A stretch of DNA of 15,149 bases from Comamonas sp. (GTDB lineage: Bacteria; Pseudomonadota; Gammaproteobacteria; Burkholderiales; Burkholderiaceae_C): NCBI GenBank assembly GCA_018384835.1, contig JAHAYB010000158.1, positions 1 through 15,149 of the forward strand, in the 5' to 3' direction. Under the pieces are notes generated by a model. That model had not been told where the DNA came from. It saw only the letters and a program-made list of their open reading frames with translations, and ran no database searches. Position numbers and translations under genes: made by a program. Of the stretch, positions 1 through 7,682 are shown piece after piece; the stretch's first letter is position 1, and each line of letters opens with the position of its first letter.

Positions 1-1284
1 ACCCCACCCGCTTCCTCACCCCCGCTCCCTCTGCCAGAGCAGCCCGCCAGCCCCGGCACTGCCCAGCCAGAGAGCGAGGCCATCACGGCCATGCCTGCTG
101 AGTCGGCAGCCTTACCCTCTTCTCAGCCCACGCCCCAGGCGGCAATCCCGCCCCCCGATATACATATACCCAGTGCTGCTGTGCCTGCGGCATCAGCAGC
201 CACCGTGGCCGAGGCTAGTCACACTGGCGTGCAAGGCGGTGCGGGCGCTTTACTGCGCCAAGCCCGCGAAAGCCAGCAACTAAGCCTAGAGAGCTTGGCG
301 CAATCGATGAAAGTGCCGCCAGAGCGGCTACGCGCCCTGGAAGCCGAAAACTGGAGCGTGCTGCCCGATGCGGTATTTACCCGCTCTTTGGCGCTCACCT
401 TGTGTCGCCACCTGCATATTGACGCTGCTCCCATCTTGGCTTTGCTGCCGCAGGCGCAGATTGCTAGCCTCAAGGCCAAGGGCAATCTGAACGAGCCGGT
501 GCGCCCGCGGGGAATGCCCTCCACAGCTTCGCGCCAAGATGGCAAATTCAAGCGCAAGCTGCTGTGGACGGTGCTGGCTTCGGGCTTGCTGCTCGCCGCC
601 CTCTACATTGGCGCACAGGTATTGCAAAACTACACCGACTACGAGCCTGAAGAAGATGGCGATAGCGATAGTCAAGAGCTGTCCTCCGAGCAAGTGGGCG
701 CTGACCTGCCCGGTCTCCTATTTGCCCCCCAAGACGAATCTGAAGAGCTGCTAGAGTCTGCTGCACCGGCCGCTGGTGCAACCACCACAGCCCCCCCCCA
801 GGGAGGTAATCCCCCAAGCAGTGGCGCTACCCCAGCGGATGCCTCAGCAAGCGCTGACCCAGCCGCTAGTCCACCCGTACCAGCCAACACAGCCAGTGCT
901 AGTGCTAGTAGCAGCACAGCGCTAGCGGCCAACCCTAGCGCCCTGAACAACACCCTGAACAACACCCCTGCCAGCGACCCTAGCGCCCCCAACGCTGAAG
1001 CCATCCCCGCCGTCGCCGACAACAGCGCCGCCCCCCCTAACACCAACGCCGCACTGCGCCTACAAGCCATTGGGCAAACCTGGGTGCAAGTGCGCGGTGC
1101 TAAACAGCAAGTGCTGCTAGAGCGCGTCTTGCAGCCTGGCGAGGTGTATGAATCGTCCAACAAAGGCGGCCCGCTCTCGGTGGTGATTGGTCAGGCCAGC
1201 GTGGTGCAGGTGCAACTCAATGGCAAAGCCTTTGACCTCACCCCCGTCACCCGTGGCAATGTGGCGCGTTTTGAGGTGAAGTAA
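1..1284 (+). CDS. rodZ: RodZ-type helix-turn-helix membrane protein, 5' end cut by window
   Basis: Cell-shape protein of the RodZ family, expected to link the MreB cytoskeleton to the elongation machinery at the inner membrane. The frame is open to the left edge with no stop, so the true start is probably upstream; the first internal ATG is at 91 (numbering below is from it). Seen: a cytoplasmic helix-turn-helix domain at about residues 51-120 (GALLRQARE, LSLESLAQSMKVPPERLRAL, LPDAVFTRS), a basic stretch then one membrane segment at about 157-177 (LLWTVLASGLLLAALYIGA), a long Ala/Pro/Ser/Asn-rich periplasmic linker at about 222-320, and a C-terminal DUF4115-like beta domain at about 322-397 (WVQVRGA, LQPGEVY, VQVQLNGKAFDL). 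This is the classical RodZ order. Its stop abuts the ispG start with no gap, so the two are almost certainly co-transcribed. A weak GAGG at 76-79 makes ATG 91 possible, but the codons before it look coding (Pro/Ala-rich). Confidence 0.88.
   Translation, partial: TPPASSPPLPLPEQPASPGTAQPESEAITAMPAESAALPSSQPTPQAAIPPPDIHIPSAAVPAASAATVAEASHTGVQGGAGALLRQARESQQLSLESLAQSMKVPPERLRALEAENWSVLPDAVFTRSLALTLCRHLHIDAAPILALLPQAQIASLKAKGNLNEPVRPRGMPSTASRQDGKFKRKLLWTVLASGLLLAALYIGAQVLQNYTDYEPEEDGDSDSQELSSEQVGADLPGLLFAPQDESEELLESAAPAAGATTTAPPQGGNPPSSGATPADASASADPAASPPVPANTASASASSSTALAANPSALNNTLNNTPASDPSAPNAEAIPAVADNSAAPPNTNAALRLQAIGQTWVQVRGAKQQVLLERVLQPGEVYESSNKGGPLSVVIGQASVVQVQLNGKAFDLTPVTRGNVARFEVK
942..965 (+). 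repeat. 12-bp tandem repeat in the rodZ linker
   Basis: CCTGAACAACAC occurs twice in a row (942-953, 954-965), encoding the unit Leu-Asn-Asn-Thr twice. It lies in the low-complexity periplasmic linker, where in-frame repeat gain or loss would be tolerated. Confidence 0.85.
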
Positions 1285-2541
1285 ATGTCTTTTGAGCCGC
1301 AACCCACTCCCCTATCCGCCCCCACCCAGCGCATGACGCGCCAGGCAAGCGTGGTCTGGGGCGGCAAGGTACTCACCATTGGCGGCGGTGCGCCGGTGCG
1401 TGTGCAGTCCATGACCAATACCGACACGGTGGATGCCATTGGTACGGCCATCCAGGTCAAAGAGCTGGCGCTGGCTGGCTCTGAGCTGGTGCGTATCACC
1501 GTCAACACCCCCGAGGCGGCAGAGGCTGTGCCCGCCATTCGCGAGCAGCTTGACCGCATGGGCATTGACGTGCCCCTGGTGGGCGACTTCCACTACAACG
1601 GCCACCGCCTGCTGACCGACTACCCCGGCTGCGCCCAGGCGCTGTCCAAATACCGCATCAATCCCGGCAACGTGGGCAAGGGCGATAAAAAAGACAAGCA
1701 ATTCGCCCAGATGATTGAGATTGCCGCCCGCTACGACAAGGCCGTGCGCATTGGCGTGAACTGGGGCAGCCTAGACCAAGAACTGCTGGCGCAGTTGATG
1801 GACGAAAACGCCCAGCGCAGCAGCCCCTGGGACGTGCGCCAGGTGATGTACGAGGCGCTGATGACCTCGGCCATTTCCTCCGCTCAACGTGCTGAAGAAC
1901 TGGGTTTGAAGGGCGAGAACATCATCTTGTCCTGCAAAGTCAGCGGTGTGCAGGATTTGGTCGCCGTCTATCGTGAGCTGGCGCGGCGCTGCGATTACGC
2001 CCTGCACCTGGGGCTGACCGAGGCAGGCATGGGCACCAAGGGCACGGTGGCCTCGACTGCCGCACTCTCCTTGCTGCTGCAAGAGGGCATTGGCGAGACG
2101 ATTCGCGTCTCCCTCACCCCCCAGCCCGGCGAGGCGCGTACCCAGGAAGTCGTGGTGGCCGCCGAGATTTTGCAGGCGCTGGGGCTACGCGCCTTTGTGC
2201 CCAGCGTGGTGGCTTGCCCCGGCTGTGGGCGCACCACCAGCACCACCTTCCAAGAGCTGGCCAAGCAGATTGATGACTATCTGCGCCAGCAAATGCCCGT
2301 CTGGCGCAAGCAATACCCTGGGGTGGAGGGCTTGAAAGTGGCCGTTATGGGCTGCATCGTCAACGGCCCTGGCGAGAGCAAACATGCCGACATCGGTATC
2401 AGCCTGCCCGGCACGGGGGAAGCGCCTGCTGCGCCGGTCTATATTGATGGCGAAAAAGCCATGACCTTGCGCGGCGCAGGCATTGCCCAAGCGTTTCAAA
2501 CCGTGGTGCAAAACTATATTGAAAAGCGCTTTGGTCAATAA
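1285..2541 (+). CDS. ispG: 4-hydroxy-3-methylbut-2-en-1-yl diphosphate synthase (IspG/GcpE)
   Basis: Converts methylerythritol cyclodiphosphate to HMBPP, the penultimate step of the MEP isoprenoid pathway; a cytoplasmic iron-sulfur enzyme using ferredoxin or flavodoxin. Seen in the 418-residue product: an N-terminal TIM-barrel part beginning at [10 protein letters not shown] with [11 protein letters not shown] (about 38-48) and [10 protein letters not shown] (about 98-107), and a C-terminal cluster domain with CPGCGRT (Cys311, Cys314) and CIVNGPGE (Cys357, Glu364), the three cysteines and glutamate that hold the 4Fe-4S cluster in this family. The length is normal for the proteobacterial enzyme. 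The ATG follows the rodZ stop directly, and GAGGTGA inside the rodZ end (1273-1279) is a good ribosome binding site, suggesting translational coupling. Confidence 0.97.
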   Translation: MSFEPQPTPLSAPTQRMTRQASVVWGGKVLTIGGGAPVRVQSMTNTDTVDAIGTAIQVKELALAGSELVRITVNTPEAAEAVPAIREQLDRMGIDVPLVGDFHYNGHRLLTDYPGCAQALSKYRINPGNVGKGDKKDKQFAQMIEIAARYDKAVRIGVNWGSLDQELLAQLMDENAQRSSPWDVRQVMYEALMTSAISSAQRAEELGLKGENIILSCKVSGVQDLVAVYRELARRCDYALHLGLTEAGMGTKGTVASTAALSLLLQEGIGETIRVSLTPQPGEARTQEVVVAAEILQALGLRAFVPSVVACPGCGRTTSTTFQELAKQIDDYLRQQMPVWRKQYPGVEGLKVAVMGCIVNGPGESKHADIGISLPGTGEAPAAPVYIDGEKAMTLRGAGIAQAFQTVVQNYIEKRFGQ

Positions 2542-2574
2542 CTTTGTTAACGATTTGGCCTGTCAACAAACATC

Positions 2575-3930
2575 ATGAATAGTAAAAAAACTGAAAAAAT
2601 CACCGCCCTCAAAGCCGTTAAAGGCATGAACGACATCCTGCCCGGCGAGTCCGAGCGCTGGCAGTGGCTGGAAGCCCAGGTGCGCGAGGTCATGGACGGC
2701 TTTGCCTACCGCAATGCCCGTATGCCCATCGTTGAGCACACCCAGCTTTTTGTGCGCGGCATTGGTGAAGTCACCGATATTGTCGAAAAAGAGATGTACT
2801 CCTTTGAGGACAAGCTCAACGGCGAACACCTCACCCTGCGCCCCGAGGGCACGGCCAGCCTGGTACGCGCCACGGTAGAGCACAACCTGCTGTATGACGG
2901 TGGCAAGCGCATGTGGTACATGGGGCCGATGTTCCGCCACGAGCGTCCCCAGCGCGGGCGCTATCGCCAGTTCCACCAAATCGGCGCGGAAGCCCTGGGC
3001 TTTGCCGGTGCAGAGGTCGATGCCGAGCTGATTTTGCTGGCCATCACCCTGTTTGAGCGCATTGGCCTGCAGCCTTCGCAATGGCGCTTGGAAATCAACA
3101 GTCTGGGGCAGCCCGCCGAGCGCCAGGCACACCGCGCCGCCCTGATCGCCTACCTAGAGCAGCACCAGGAGCAGTTGGACGAACCCGCCAAGCGCCGCAT
3201 GTACGCCAACCCCTTGCGTGTGCTGGACACCAAAAACCCCGCCATGCAAGCGCTGGCCAATGCCGCGCCCAAGCTGCTGGACTATCTGGGCGAGGAATCG
3301 CTAGCCCACTTTGAGCAGCTCAAAGCCCTGCTGGATGCCAATGGTGTGGCTTGGACGGTCAACCCCCGCCTGGTGCGCGGCCTGGATTACTACAACCTCT
3401 CGGTGTTTGAGTTTGTGACGGACTTGCTGGGTGCGCAGGGCACAATTTGCGCCGGTGGGCGTTATGACTATCTGGTCGAGCAAATTGGCGGCAAAGGCGC
3501 ACCGGCAGTCGGCTGGGCGCTGGGCGTGGAGCGCGTACTAGAGCTGGTCAAAGAGCTAGGTACAGCCATTCCCCAGCCGCGCCTAGATGCTTACGCCATC
3601 GTGCCTGATGCGGCAGCGCTGCCCCAGGCACTGCAAACTGTGATGGCGCTGCGCCGTGCTGGTGTGGCGGTGCAAATGCACGCCAGCGGTAAAGATGGCC
3701 TGGGTAGCATGAAGTCGCAGTTCAAAAAGGCCGATGCCTCGGGCGCACATTACGCCCTGATTTTTGGCGGCGATGAGCTGGCGCGTGGCGAAGTCACCGT
3801 CAAAGCCCTGCGCCAAGGCGGTGCAGAGCAGGGCGCTGATAGCCCGCAAGACCGCCACCAAGATAGCCAGCCCCAGCAACAGGCTTACCCCCTGGCCGAT
3901 GTGGCGCAGTGGGCACCGCGCCTACAATAA
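2575..3930 (+). CDS. hisS: Histidyl-tRNA synthetase
   Basis: Charges tRNA-His with histidine; a homodimeric class II synthetase in the cytoplasm. Seen in 451 residues: the N-terminal [11 protein letters not shown], class II motif 2 at about 119-139 ([21 protein letters not shown]), the histidine-specific LVRGLDYY at 266-273 and AGGRYDYL at 293-300, motif 3 ending GVER at 317-320, and a C-terminal anticodon-binding domain ([17 protein letters not shown], about 375-391). The tail carries a Gln/Asp-rich hydrophilic stretch at about 415-437 before the closing [11 protein letters not shown]; this looks like a lineage-specific loop. The gene lies 33 bases after ispG. No clear Shine-Dalgarno precedes ATG 2575, but it is the first start after an in-frame break and gives a normal N terminus. 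Confidence 0.97.
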   Translation: MNSKKTEKITALKAVKGMNDILPGESERWQWLEAQVREVMDGFAYRNARMPIVEHTQLFVRGIGEVTDIVEKEMYSFEDKLNGEHLTLRPEGTASLVRATVEHNLLYDGGKRMWYMGPMFRHERPQRGRYRQFHQIGAEALGFAGAEVDAELILLAITLFERIGLQPSQWRLEINSLGQPAERQAHRAALIAYLEQHQEQLDEPAKRRMYANPLRVLDTKNPAMQALANAAPKLLDYLGEESLAHFEQLKALLDANGVAWTVNPRLVRGLDYYNLSVFEFVTDLLGAQGTICAGGRYDYLVEQIGGKGAPAVGWALGVERVLELVKELGTAIPQPRLDAYAIVPDAAALPQALQTVMALRRAGVAVQMHASGKDGLGSMKSQFKKADASGAHYALIFGGDELARGEVTVKALRQGGAEQGADSPQDRHQDSQPQQQAYPLADVAQWAPRLQ

Positions 3931-3979
3931 GCGCCTTTTTTGCTTGCCGCTGGGCGCATATTCAACACACCAACTAACT

Positions 3980-4633
3980 ATGGCCACGCATTTAGACCTT
4001 GAAGAGCAGGAGCAGATTGCCCAGCTCAAGCATTTTTGGAGCCAGTGGGGCACGCTTATCACCCTGGTGCTGACCCTGGCGCTGGGCAGTTTTGCCGCTT
4101 GGAATGGTTGGCAACTGTGGCAGCAGCGCCAAGCAGCGCAGGCCGCAGGGCTAGCGCAGGCCGTAAGCCAAGCGATTGAAAGCCAAGACCAAACGCGCAT
4201 TGACCAAGCGCTGGCCGACTTGCAAGCGCAATACGGCAAAACCATCCAAGCCAGCCAAGCGGCCTTGCAGGTAGCTAAAGCGGCACACCACAGCCAGCAA
4301 CCCCAAGCTGCTAAAGCCGCTTTGCAGTGGGTCAGTGAGCACGCCCAAGACAAAGGCTATCAAGACACGGCCAAACTGCGCCTAGCCGCCTTGCTGATTG
4401 ATGAGCAAGACTTAGATGGCGCAGCGCGTTTGTTGCAAACGGGCTTTAGCGCCCCCTTCCAAGCCCTGGCCGCTGACCGCCTGGGCGACGTGCTGCAACT
4501 ACAAGGCAAAACCCAAGAGGCCATTGCCGCCTACCAACAGGCGTGGCAGCAGCTCGATGAGCGCCTGCAATACCGCGCCGTGGTGGGCTATAAGCTCAAC
4601 GCCTTGGGTGTTCGCACTTCTACCGCAGGTTAA
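3980..4633 (+). CDS. yfgM: YfgM-like membrane-anchored TPR protein
   Basis: Single-pass inner-membrane protein with a periplasmic helical-repeat domain; the E. coli homologue associates with the SecYEG translocon and the PpiD chaperone. Seen: a short acidic cytoplasmic start (MATHLDLEEQEQIAQLKHFW), one membrane segment at about 24-44 (GTLITLVLTLALGSFAAWNGW), then Gln/Ala-rich helices up to the C terminus with TPR-like pieces (AALLIDEQDLDGAARLLQTG, ADRLGDVLQLQGKTQEAIAAYQQAW). The 217-residue length fits the family. ATG 3980 is chosen because it gives the canonical N terminus; the frame stays open upstream to 3764 but that part overlaps hisS. The order hisS-yfgM-bamB-der is the conserved proteobacterial arrangement. 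The start lacks a Shine-Dalgarno sequence; the 49-base spacer is rich in AAC. Confidence 0.9.
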   Translation: MATHLDLEEQEQIAQLKHFWSQWGTLITLVLTLALGSFAAWNGWQLWQQRQAAQAAGLAQAVSQAIESQDQTRIDQALADLQAQYGKTIQASQAALQVAKAAHHSQQPQAAKAALQWVSEHAQDKGYQDTAKLRLAALLIDEQDLDGAARLLQTGFSAPFQALAADRLGDVLQLQGKTQEAIAAYQQAWQQLDERLQYRAVVGYKLNALGVRTSTAG

Positions 4634-4652
4634 TCACAAAGGTTGATACGCA

Positions 4653-5789
4653 ATGGCAAGCCGCACCACTTTTTCTATTTTTGTCCGCTCCACCTTGGCC
4701 GCCGTAGTGCTGGCCAGCTTGGCCGCCTGTGGCAGCAAGCCACCCCAGCCCGCTGAACTAGGTCCCAACGTGGTGCAACTGCCGGTGCGCCAGGTATGGC
4801 AGGCGGCTATTCCCGAGCTAAAAACCAGCCTGTTGGAGCCGTTGGTCATTGGTCAGCAGGTGCTGCTAGCCAGCGCAGACGGCACGGTTGTGAGCTTAGA
4901 TGCCAGCTCTGGCCAACAGCGCTGGCAAGCCCGTATTGGGCAACCCTTGTCCAGCGGGCTAGGTAGTGATGGCCGCCACAGCGCCGCCGTCACCCAAAAC
5001 AACCGCTTGGTGGTCTTGCGCGACGGCCAAGTGCAGTGGCAACAGCCCTTGGATTCCGCCGTCTATACCACCCCCTTGGTGGCGGGAGAGCGCGTTTTTG
5101 TGCTGACAGCGCAACGCCATATCCAAGCCTATGACGCTGCCGACGGGCAACTCCTCTGGACATTGCCACGCGATGGCGAACCCCTGGTGCTGCGCCAGCC
5201 CGGCGTATTGATGGCGCATGGCAATACCCTGCTGGCGGGTCTATCTGGTCGCTTGGTAGCCATTAACCCCGATAACGGCGGTATTTTCTGGGAAGTGCCA
5301 ATTGCCGCCCCGCGCGGCACGAATGATGTTGAGCGCCTGGTCGATTTGGTCGCCCCCGTGGTGCGTGATGGCAATATCGTTTGTGCCCGCGCCTTCCAAG
5401 CCAGCTTAGGCTGTGTGGATGTGGAGCGTGCCCAGTTGCTGTGGGCAGCCCCTGCCAAAGGCGCGAACGGCATTGCCGCCGATGCCCAGCAGCTCTACGG
5501 CGCAGAGAGCAACGGCGTTGTCCAAGCCTGGAGCCGCGACGGCGGCAGCAAACAATGGACGCAAACCAGCCTGCGCCACCGCCAATTAACCGCGCCTTTA
5601 AGCCTGGGGCGCTCTGTGGTGGTGGGCGATAGCACCGGGCTGGTGCATTTGTTCTCTAAACAAGACGGCAACCCCGTCAACCGCCTGATGACTGATGCTA
5701 GCGGCATCGTCACCACCCCGGTTGTGGCCGCCGATACCTTGGTGGTTGTTAGCCGCAAGGGGCAGGTGTATGGATTCCGCCCGGATTAA
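4653..5789 (+). CDS. bamB: Outer membrane assembly lipoprotein BamB
   Basis: Lipoprotein subunit of the BAM complex, which inserts beta-barrel proteins in the outer membrane; anchored to the periplasmic face of that membrane. Seen in 378 residues: a signal peptide with hydrophobic core (about 14-22) ending in the lipobox LAAC with the acylated Cys at 26, followed by Gly rather than Asp at +2, consistent with outer-membrane sorting. The rest is an eight-bladed beta-propeller with PQQ-like repeats, for example GTVVSLDASSGQQRWQ (77-92), HIQAYDAADGQLLWT (156-170), GRLVAINPDNGGIFWE (199-214). The loop RGTNDVERLVDL (221-232) matches the conserved BamB stretch implicated in BamA contact. AAAGG at 4638-4642 serves as ribosome binding site, 10 bases before the ATG. 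It sits 19 bases after yfgM. Confidence 0.95.
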   Translation: MASRTTFSIFVRSTLAAVVLASLAACGSKPPQPAELGPNVVQLPVRQVWQAAIPELKTSLLEPLVIGQQVLLASADGTVVSLDASSGQQRWQARIGQPLSSGLGSDGRHSAAVTQNNRLVVLRDGQVQWQQPLDSAVYTTPLVAGERVFVLTAQRHIQAYDAADGQLLWTLPRDGEPLVLRQPGVLMAHGNTLLAGLSGRLVAINPDNGGIFWEVPIAAPRGTNDVERLVDLVAPVVRDGNIVCARAFQASLGCVDVERAQLLWAAPAKGANGIAADAQQLYGAESNGVVQAWSRDGGSKQWTQTSLRHRQLTAPLSLGRSVVVGDSTGLVHLFSKQDGNPVNRLMTDASGIVTTPVVAADTLVVVSRKGQVYGFRPD

Positions 5790-5826
5790 ATAAACCTAAA
5801 TAATTCAACCTAACTAATAAAAAAAC

Positions 5827-7182
5827 ATGAAACCCGTAATTGCCTTGGTGGGTCGCCCGAATGTGGGTAAATCCACCTTGTTCAACCGCCTGACCAAGTC
5901 ACGCGATGCCATCGTCTCGGACTTTGCCGGTCTGACACGCGACCGCCACTATGGCCAAGGCCGCCAGGGCAAGCATGAGTACATCGTGATTGATACCGGC
6001 GGTTTTGAGCCGGAAGCCTCGGCTGGCATCTTCAAAGAAATGGCCAAGCAAACCCGCCAAGCCGTGGCTGAGGCCGACGTGGTGGTATTCGTCGTGGATG
6101 CGCGTGATGGCTTATCTGCCCAAGACCATGAAATTGCCGGCTACCTGCGCCGCCTGAGCAAGCCCTGCCTGCTAGTAGCCAACAAGGCCGAGGGAATGCA
6201 GGCCGGGGCGCAACTGACGGACTTCTACGAGCTGGGGCTGGGTGAGGTCTATCCCGTCTCTGCCGCTCACGGTCAGGGCGTGCGCGGCTTGGTGGATTTG
6301 GCGCTAGAGCCTTTGCAACTACCCGAGCCGCTGGATGATGAGGGGCAAGAACTGCTCGATGCCAGTCTGCGCCCTATCAAGCTGGCGCTGGCTGGCCGCC
6401 CCAATGCCGGTAAATCCACCCTGATTAACACCTGGCTGGGTGAAGAGCGTCTGGTGGCCTTTGACCTGCCAGGCACGACCCGCGATGCCATCAGCGTTCC
6501 TTTTGAGCGCAACGGCCAGAAATTCGAGCTGATTGACACCGCTGGCCTGCGCCGCAAGGGCAAGGTATTCCAGGCGATTGAAAAATTCTCAGTAGTCAAA
6601 ACCTTGCAGGCCATTGAATCGGCCAACGTGGTGCTGCTGCTGATTGATGCCACCGAAGGCATTACCGACCAAGACGCGCATATCGCAGGCTATATCTTGG
6701 ATAGTGGCCGCGCTGTGGTAGTGGCCGTGAATAAATGGGATGCCGTCGATGACTACCAGCGCCAAATGCTAGAACGCGCCCTAGAGACGCGACTGGGCTT
6801 TTTGCAGTTTGCCAAGCTGCACTTTATCTCGGCCACGCGCCGCCAGGGGTTGGCTCCGTTGTGGAATTCGATTGTGCAAGCCCACCAAGCGGCCACACGC
6901 AAAATGCCTACCCCGGTGCTGACCCGCGTCTTGCAAGAATCGGTGCAATACCAAACCCCCAAAAAAGTGGGCGCATACCGCCCCAAAATGCGCTATGCCC
7001 ACCAAGGGGGTATGAATCCGCCCATCATCGTTATCCATGGCAACTCTTTAGAGGTGGTGACCGATGCCTATAAGCGCTTTTTAGAAGGGCGTTTTCGCAA
7101 AGCATTTAACTTGGTGGGCACGCCGCTGCGCATCGAGTTGAAAACTTCCCACAACCCCTACACCGACAAAAAAGGGAAGTAA
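5827..7182 (+). CDS. der: Ribosome biogenesis GTPase Der (EngA)
   Basis: Essential tandem-GTPase factor for maturation of the 50S ribosomal subunit. Seen in 451 residues: GTPase domain 1 with the P-loop GRPNVGKS (9-16), G3 DTGG (56-59) and G4 written NKAE (119-122) instead of NKxD; GTPase domain 2 with GRPNAGKS (190-197), GTTRD (216-220), DTAG (237-240) and NKWD (302-305); then a C-terminal KH-like RNA-binding domain (about 355-440) ending in a Lys-rich tail [11 protein letters not shown]. The two-domain layout and length are typical. NKAE is, as far as I recall, usual in betaproteobacterial Der. The 37-base spacer from bamB is very AT-rich and carries no Shine-Dalgarno sequence. Confidence 0.97.
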   Translation: MKPVIALVGRPNVGKSTLFNRLTKSRDAIVSDFAGLTRDRHYGQGRQGKHEYIVIDTGGFEPEASAGIFKEMAKQTRQAVAEADVVVFVVDARDGLSAQDHEIAGYLRRLSKPCLLVANKAEGMQAGAQLTDFYELGLGEVYPVSAAHGQGVRGLVDLALEPLQLPEPLDDEGQELLDASLRPIKLALAGRPNAGKSTLINTWLGEERLVAFDLPGTTRDAISVPFERNGQKFELIDTAGLRRKGKVFQAIEKFSVVKTLQAIESANVVLLLIDATEGITDQDAHIAGYILDSGRAVVVAVNKWDAVDDYQRQMLERALETRLGFLQFAKLHFISATRRQGLAPLWNSIVQAHQAATRKMPTPVLTRVLQESVQYQTPKKVGAYRPKMRYAHQGGMNPPIIVIHGNSLEVVTDAYKRFLEGRFRKAFNLVGTPLRIELKTSHNPYTDKKGK

Positions 7183-7315
7183 ATACAGCTTTTTTTAGCT
7201 AGTGCCCGGAACTTTTTTCTTGCAAGCACTCTCTATAAAGACTTTACGGCTGTGTTAAGGTGTAGATTCAACTTTCCACGCAACAACAATCACGTTTCAC
7301 AACACGGAGCATATC
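7183..7315 (+). promoter_or_regulatory. der-hfq spacer, candidate hfq promoter and leader
   Basis: This 133-base gap is clearly more AT-rich than its neighbours and is a plausible site for an hfq promoter. The best -10 candidate is TATAAA at 7234-7239, but no convincing -35 box lies at the right distance. TTGCAA (7220-7225) and TAGATT (7263-7268) are other partial matches with wrong spacing. Two T-runs (about 7192-7198 and 7213-7218) are present without a strong stem before them, so no terminator for der is claimed. The assignment is tentative. Confidence 0.3.
7305..7310 (+). promoter_or_regulatory. Ribosome binding site fixing the hfq GTG start
   Basis: CGGAGC contains the GGAG core and lies 6 bases before the GTG at 7316. 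It supports GTG as the real start: the resulting protein begins [14 protein letters not shown], matching the conserved Hfq N terminus. Confidence 0.8.
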
Positions 7316-7564
7316 GTGAGCAATAAAGGCCAACTTTTGCAAGACCCCTTCCTGAACGCACTGCGCCGCGAGCATGTGCCAGTGTCCATTTACCTGGTCA
7401 ATGGCATCAAGCTGCAAGGCCAAATCGAGTCGTTTGACCAATATGTGGTGCTGCTGCGCAATACCGTCACCCAAATGGTGTACAAGCACGCCATTTCTAC
7501 CATCGTGCCAGGCCGCCCTGTGAATTTCAGCGTGGCTGAAAACGCTGGCGATGCCGCTGCCTAA
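7316..7564 (+). CDS. hfq: RNA chaperone Hfq (GTG start)
   Basis: Hexameric Sm-like RNA chaperone that pairs small RNAs with mRNAs. Seen in 82 residues: N-terminal [14 protein letters not shown] (6-19), Sm1 motif through [24 protein letters not shown] (21-44) and Sm2 motif YKHAISTI (56-63). Residues expected at the proximal RNA face are present (Gln9, Lys57, His58, with Tyr43 where E. coli has Phe42); the rim patch reads RREH (17-20), where E. coli has RRER. The C-terminal tail is short and Ala-rich, as in many betaproteobacteria. It is a GTG start with a GGAG ribosome binding site. Followed by hflX, the conserved hfq-hflX-hflK-hflC order. Confidence 0.98.
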   Translation: MSNKGQLLQDPFLNALRREHVPVSIYLVNGIKLQGQIESFDQYVVLLRNTVTQMVYKHAISTIVPGRPVNFSVAENAGDAAA

Positions 7565-7682
7565 ACCCGCGTTTGTTCAACCCTCGTTTGTGTTTGGTAG
7601 CGCTTGGCTCTCTTGCCCTTGCCCCCAAGCGGTTTGCCCCATGCTTGTCGTCCAGCCTAGCTGGACTAGGTTTTAGCGCTTA
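7565..7682 (+). other. hfq-hflX spacer with alternative RNA hairpins
   Basis: Three inverted repeats are visible in this 118-base gap. CGCTTGG (7601-7607) pairs with CCAAGCG (7625-7631) around a 17-base loop. GTCCAG (7650-7655) pairs with CTGGAC (7661-7666). CCTAG (7656-7660) pairs with CTAGG (7666-7670), which is followed by TTTT (7671-7674). The last two share bases and cannot form together. The CCTAG/CTAGG form with its short T-run is weakly terminator-like. No promoter is evident. An attenuator or processing role is inference only. Confidence 0.4.

Noticed and set aside
3931..3957. GCGCC/GGCGC inverted repeat after hisS with T-run as terminator
   Set aside because: The stem is only 5 bp with a 17-base loop and the T-run sits inside the loop; not a credible terminator.
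3764..3979. Upstream extension of the yfgM frame
   Set aside because: It overlaps the end of hisS and would add about 72 residues not seen in the family; ATG 3980 gives the standard N terminus with a membrane segment at 24-44.
6181..6192. NKAE in place of NKxD in Der domain 1 as a broken GTPase site
   Set aside because: Other motifs of the domain are intact and, from memory, NKAE is the usual form in betaproteobacterial Der, so it is not a sign of damage.
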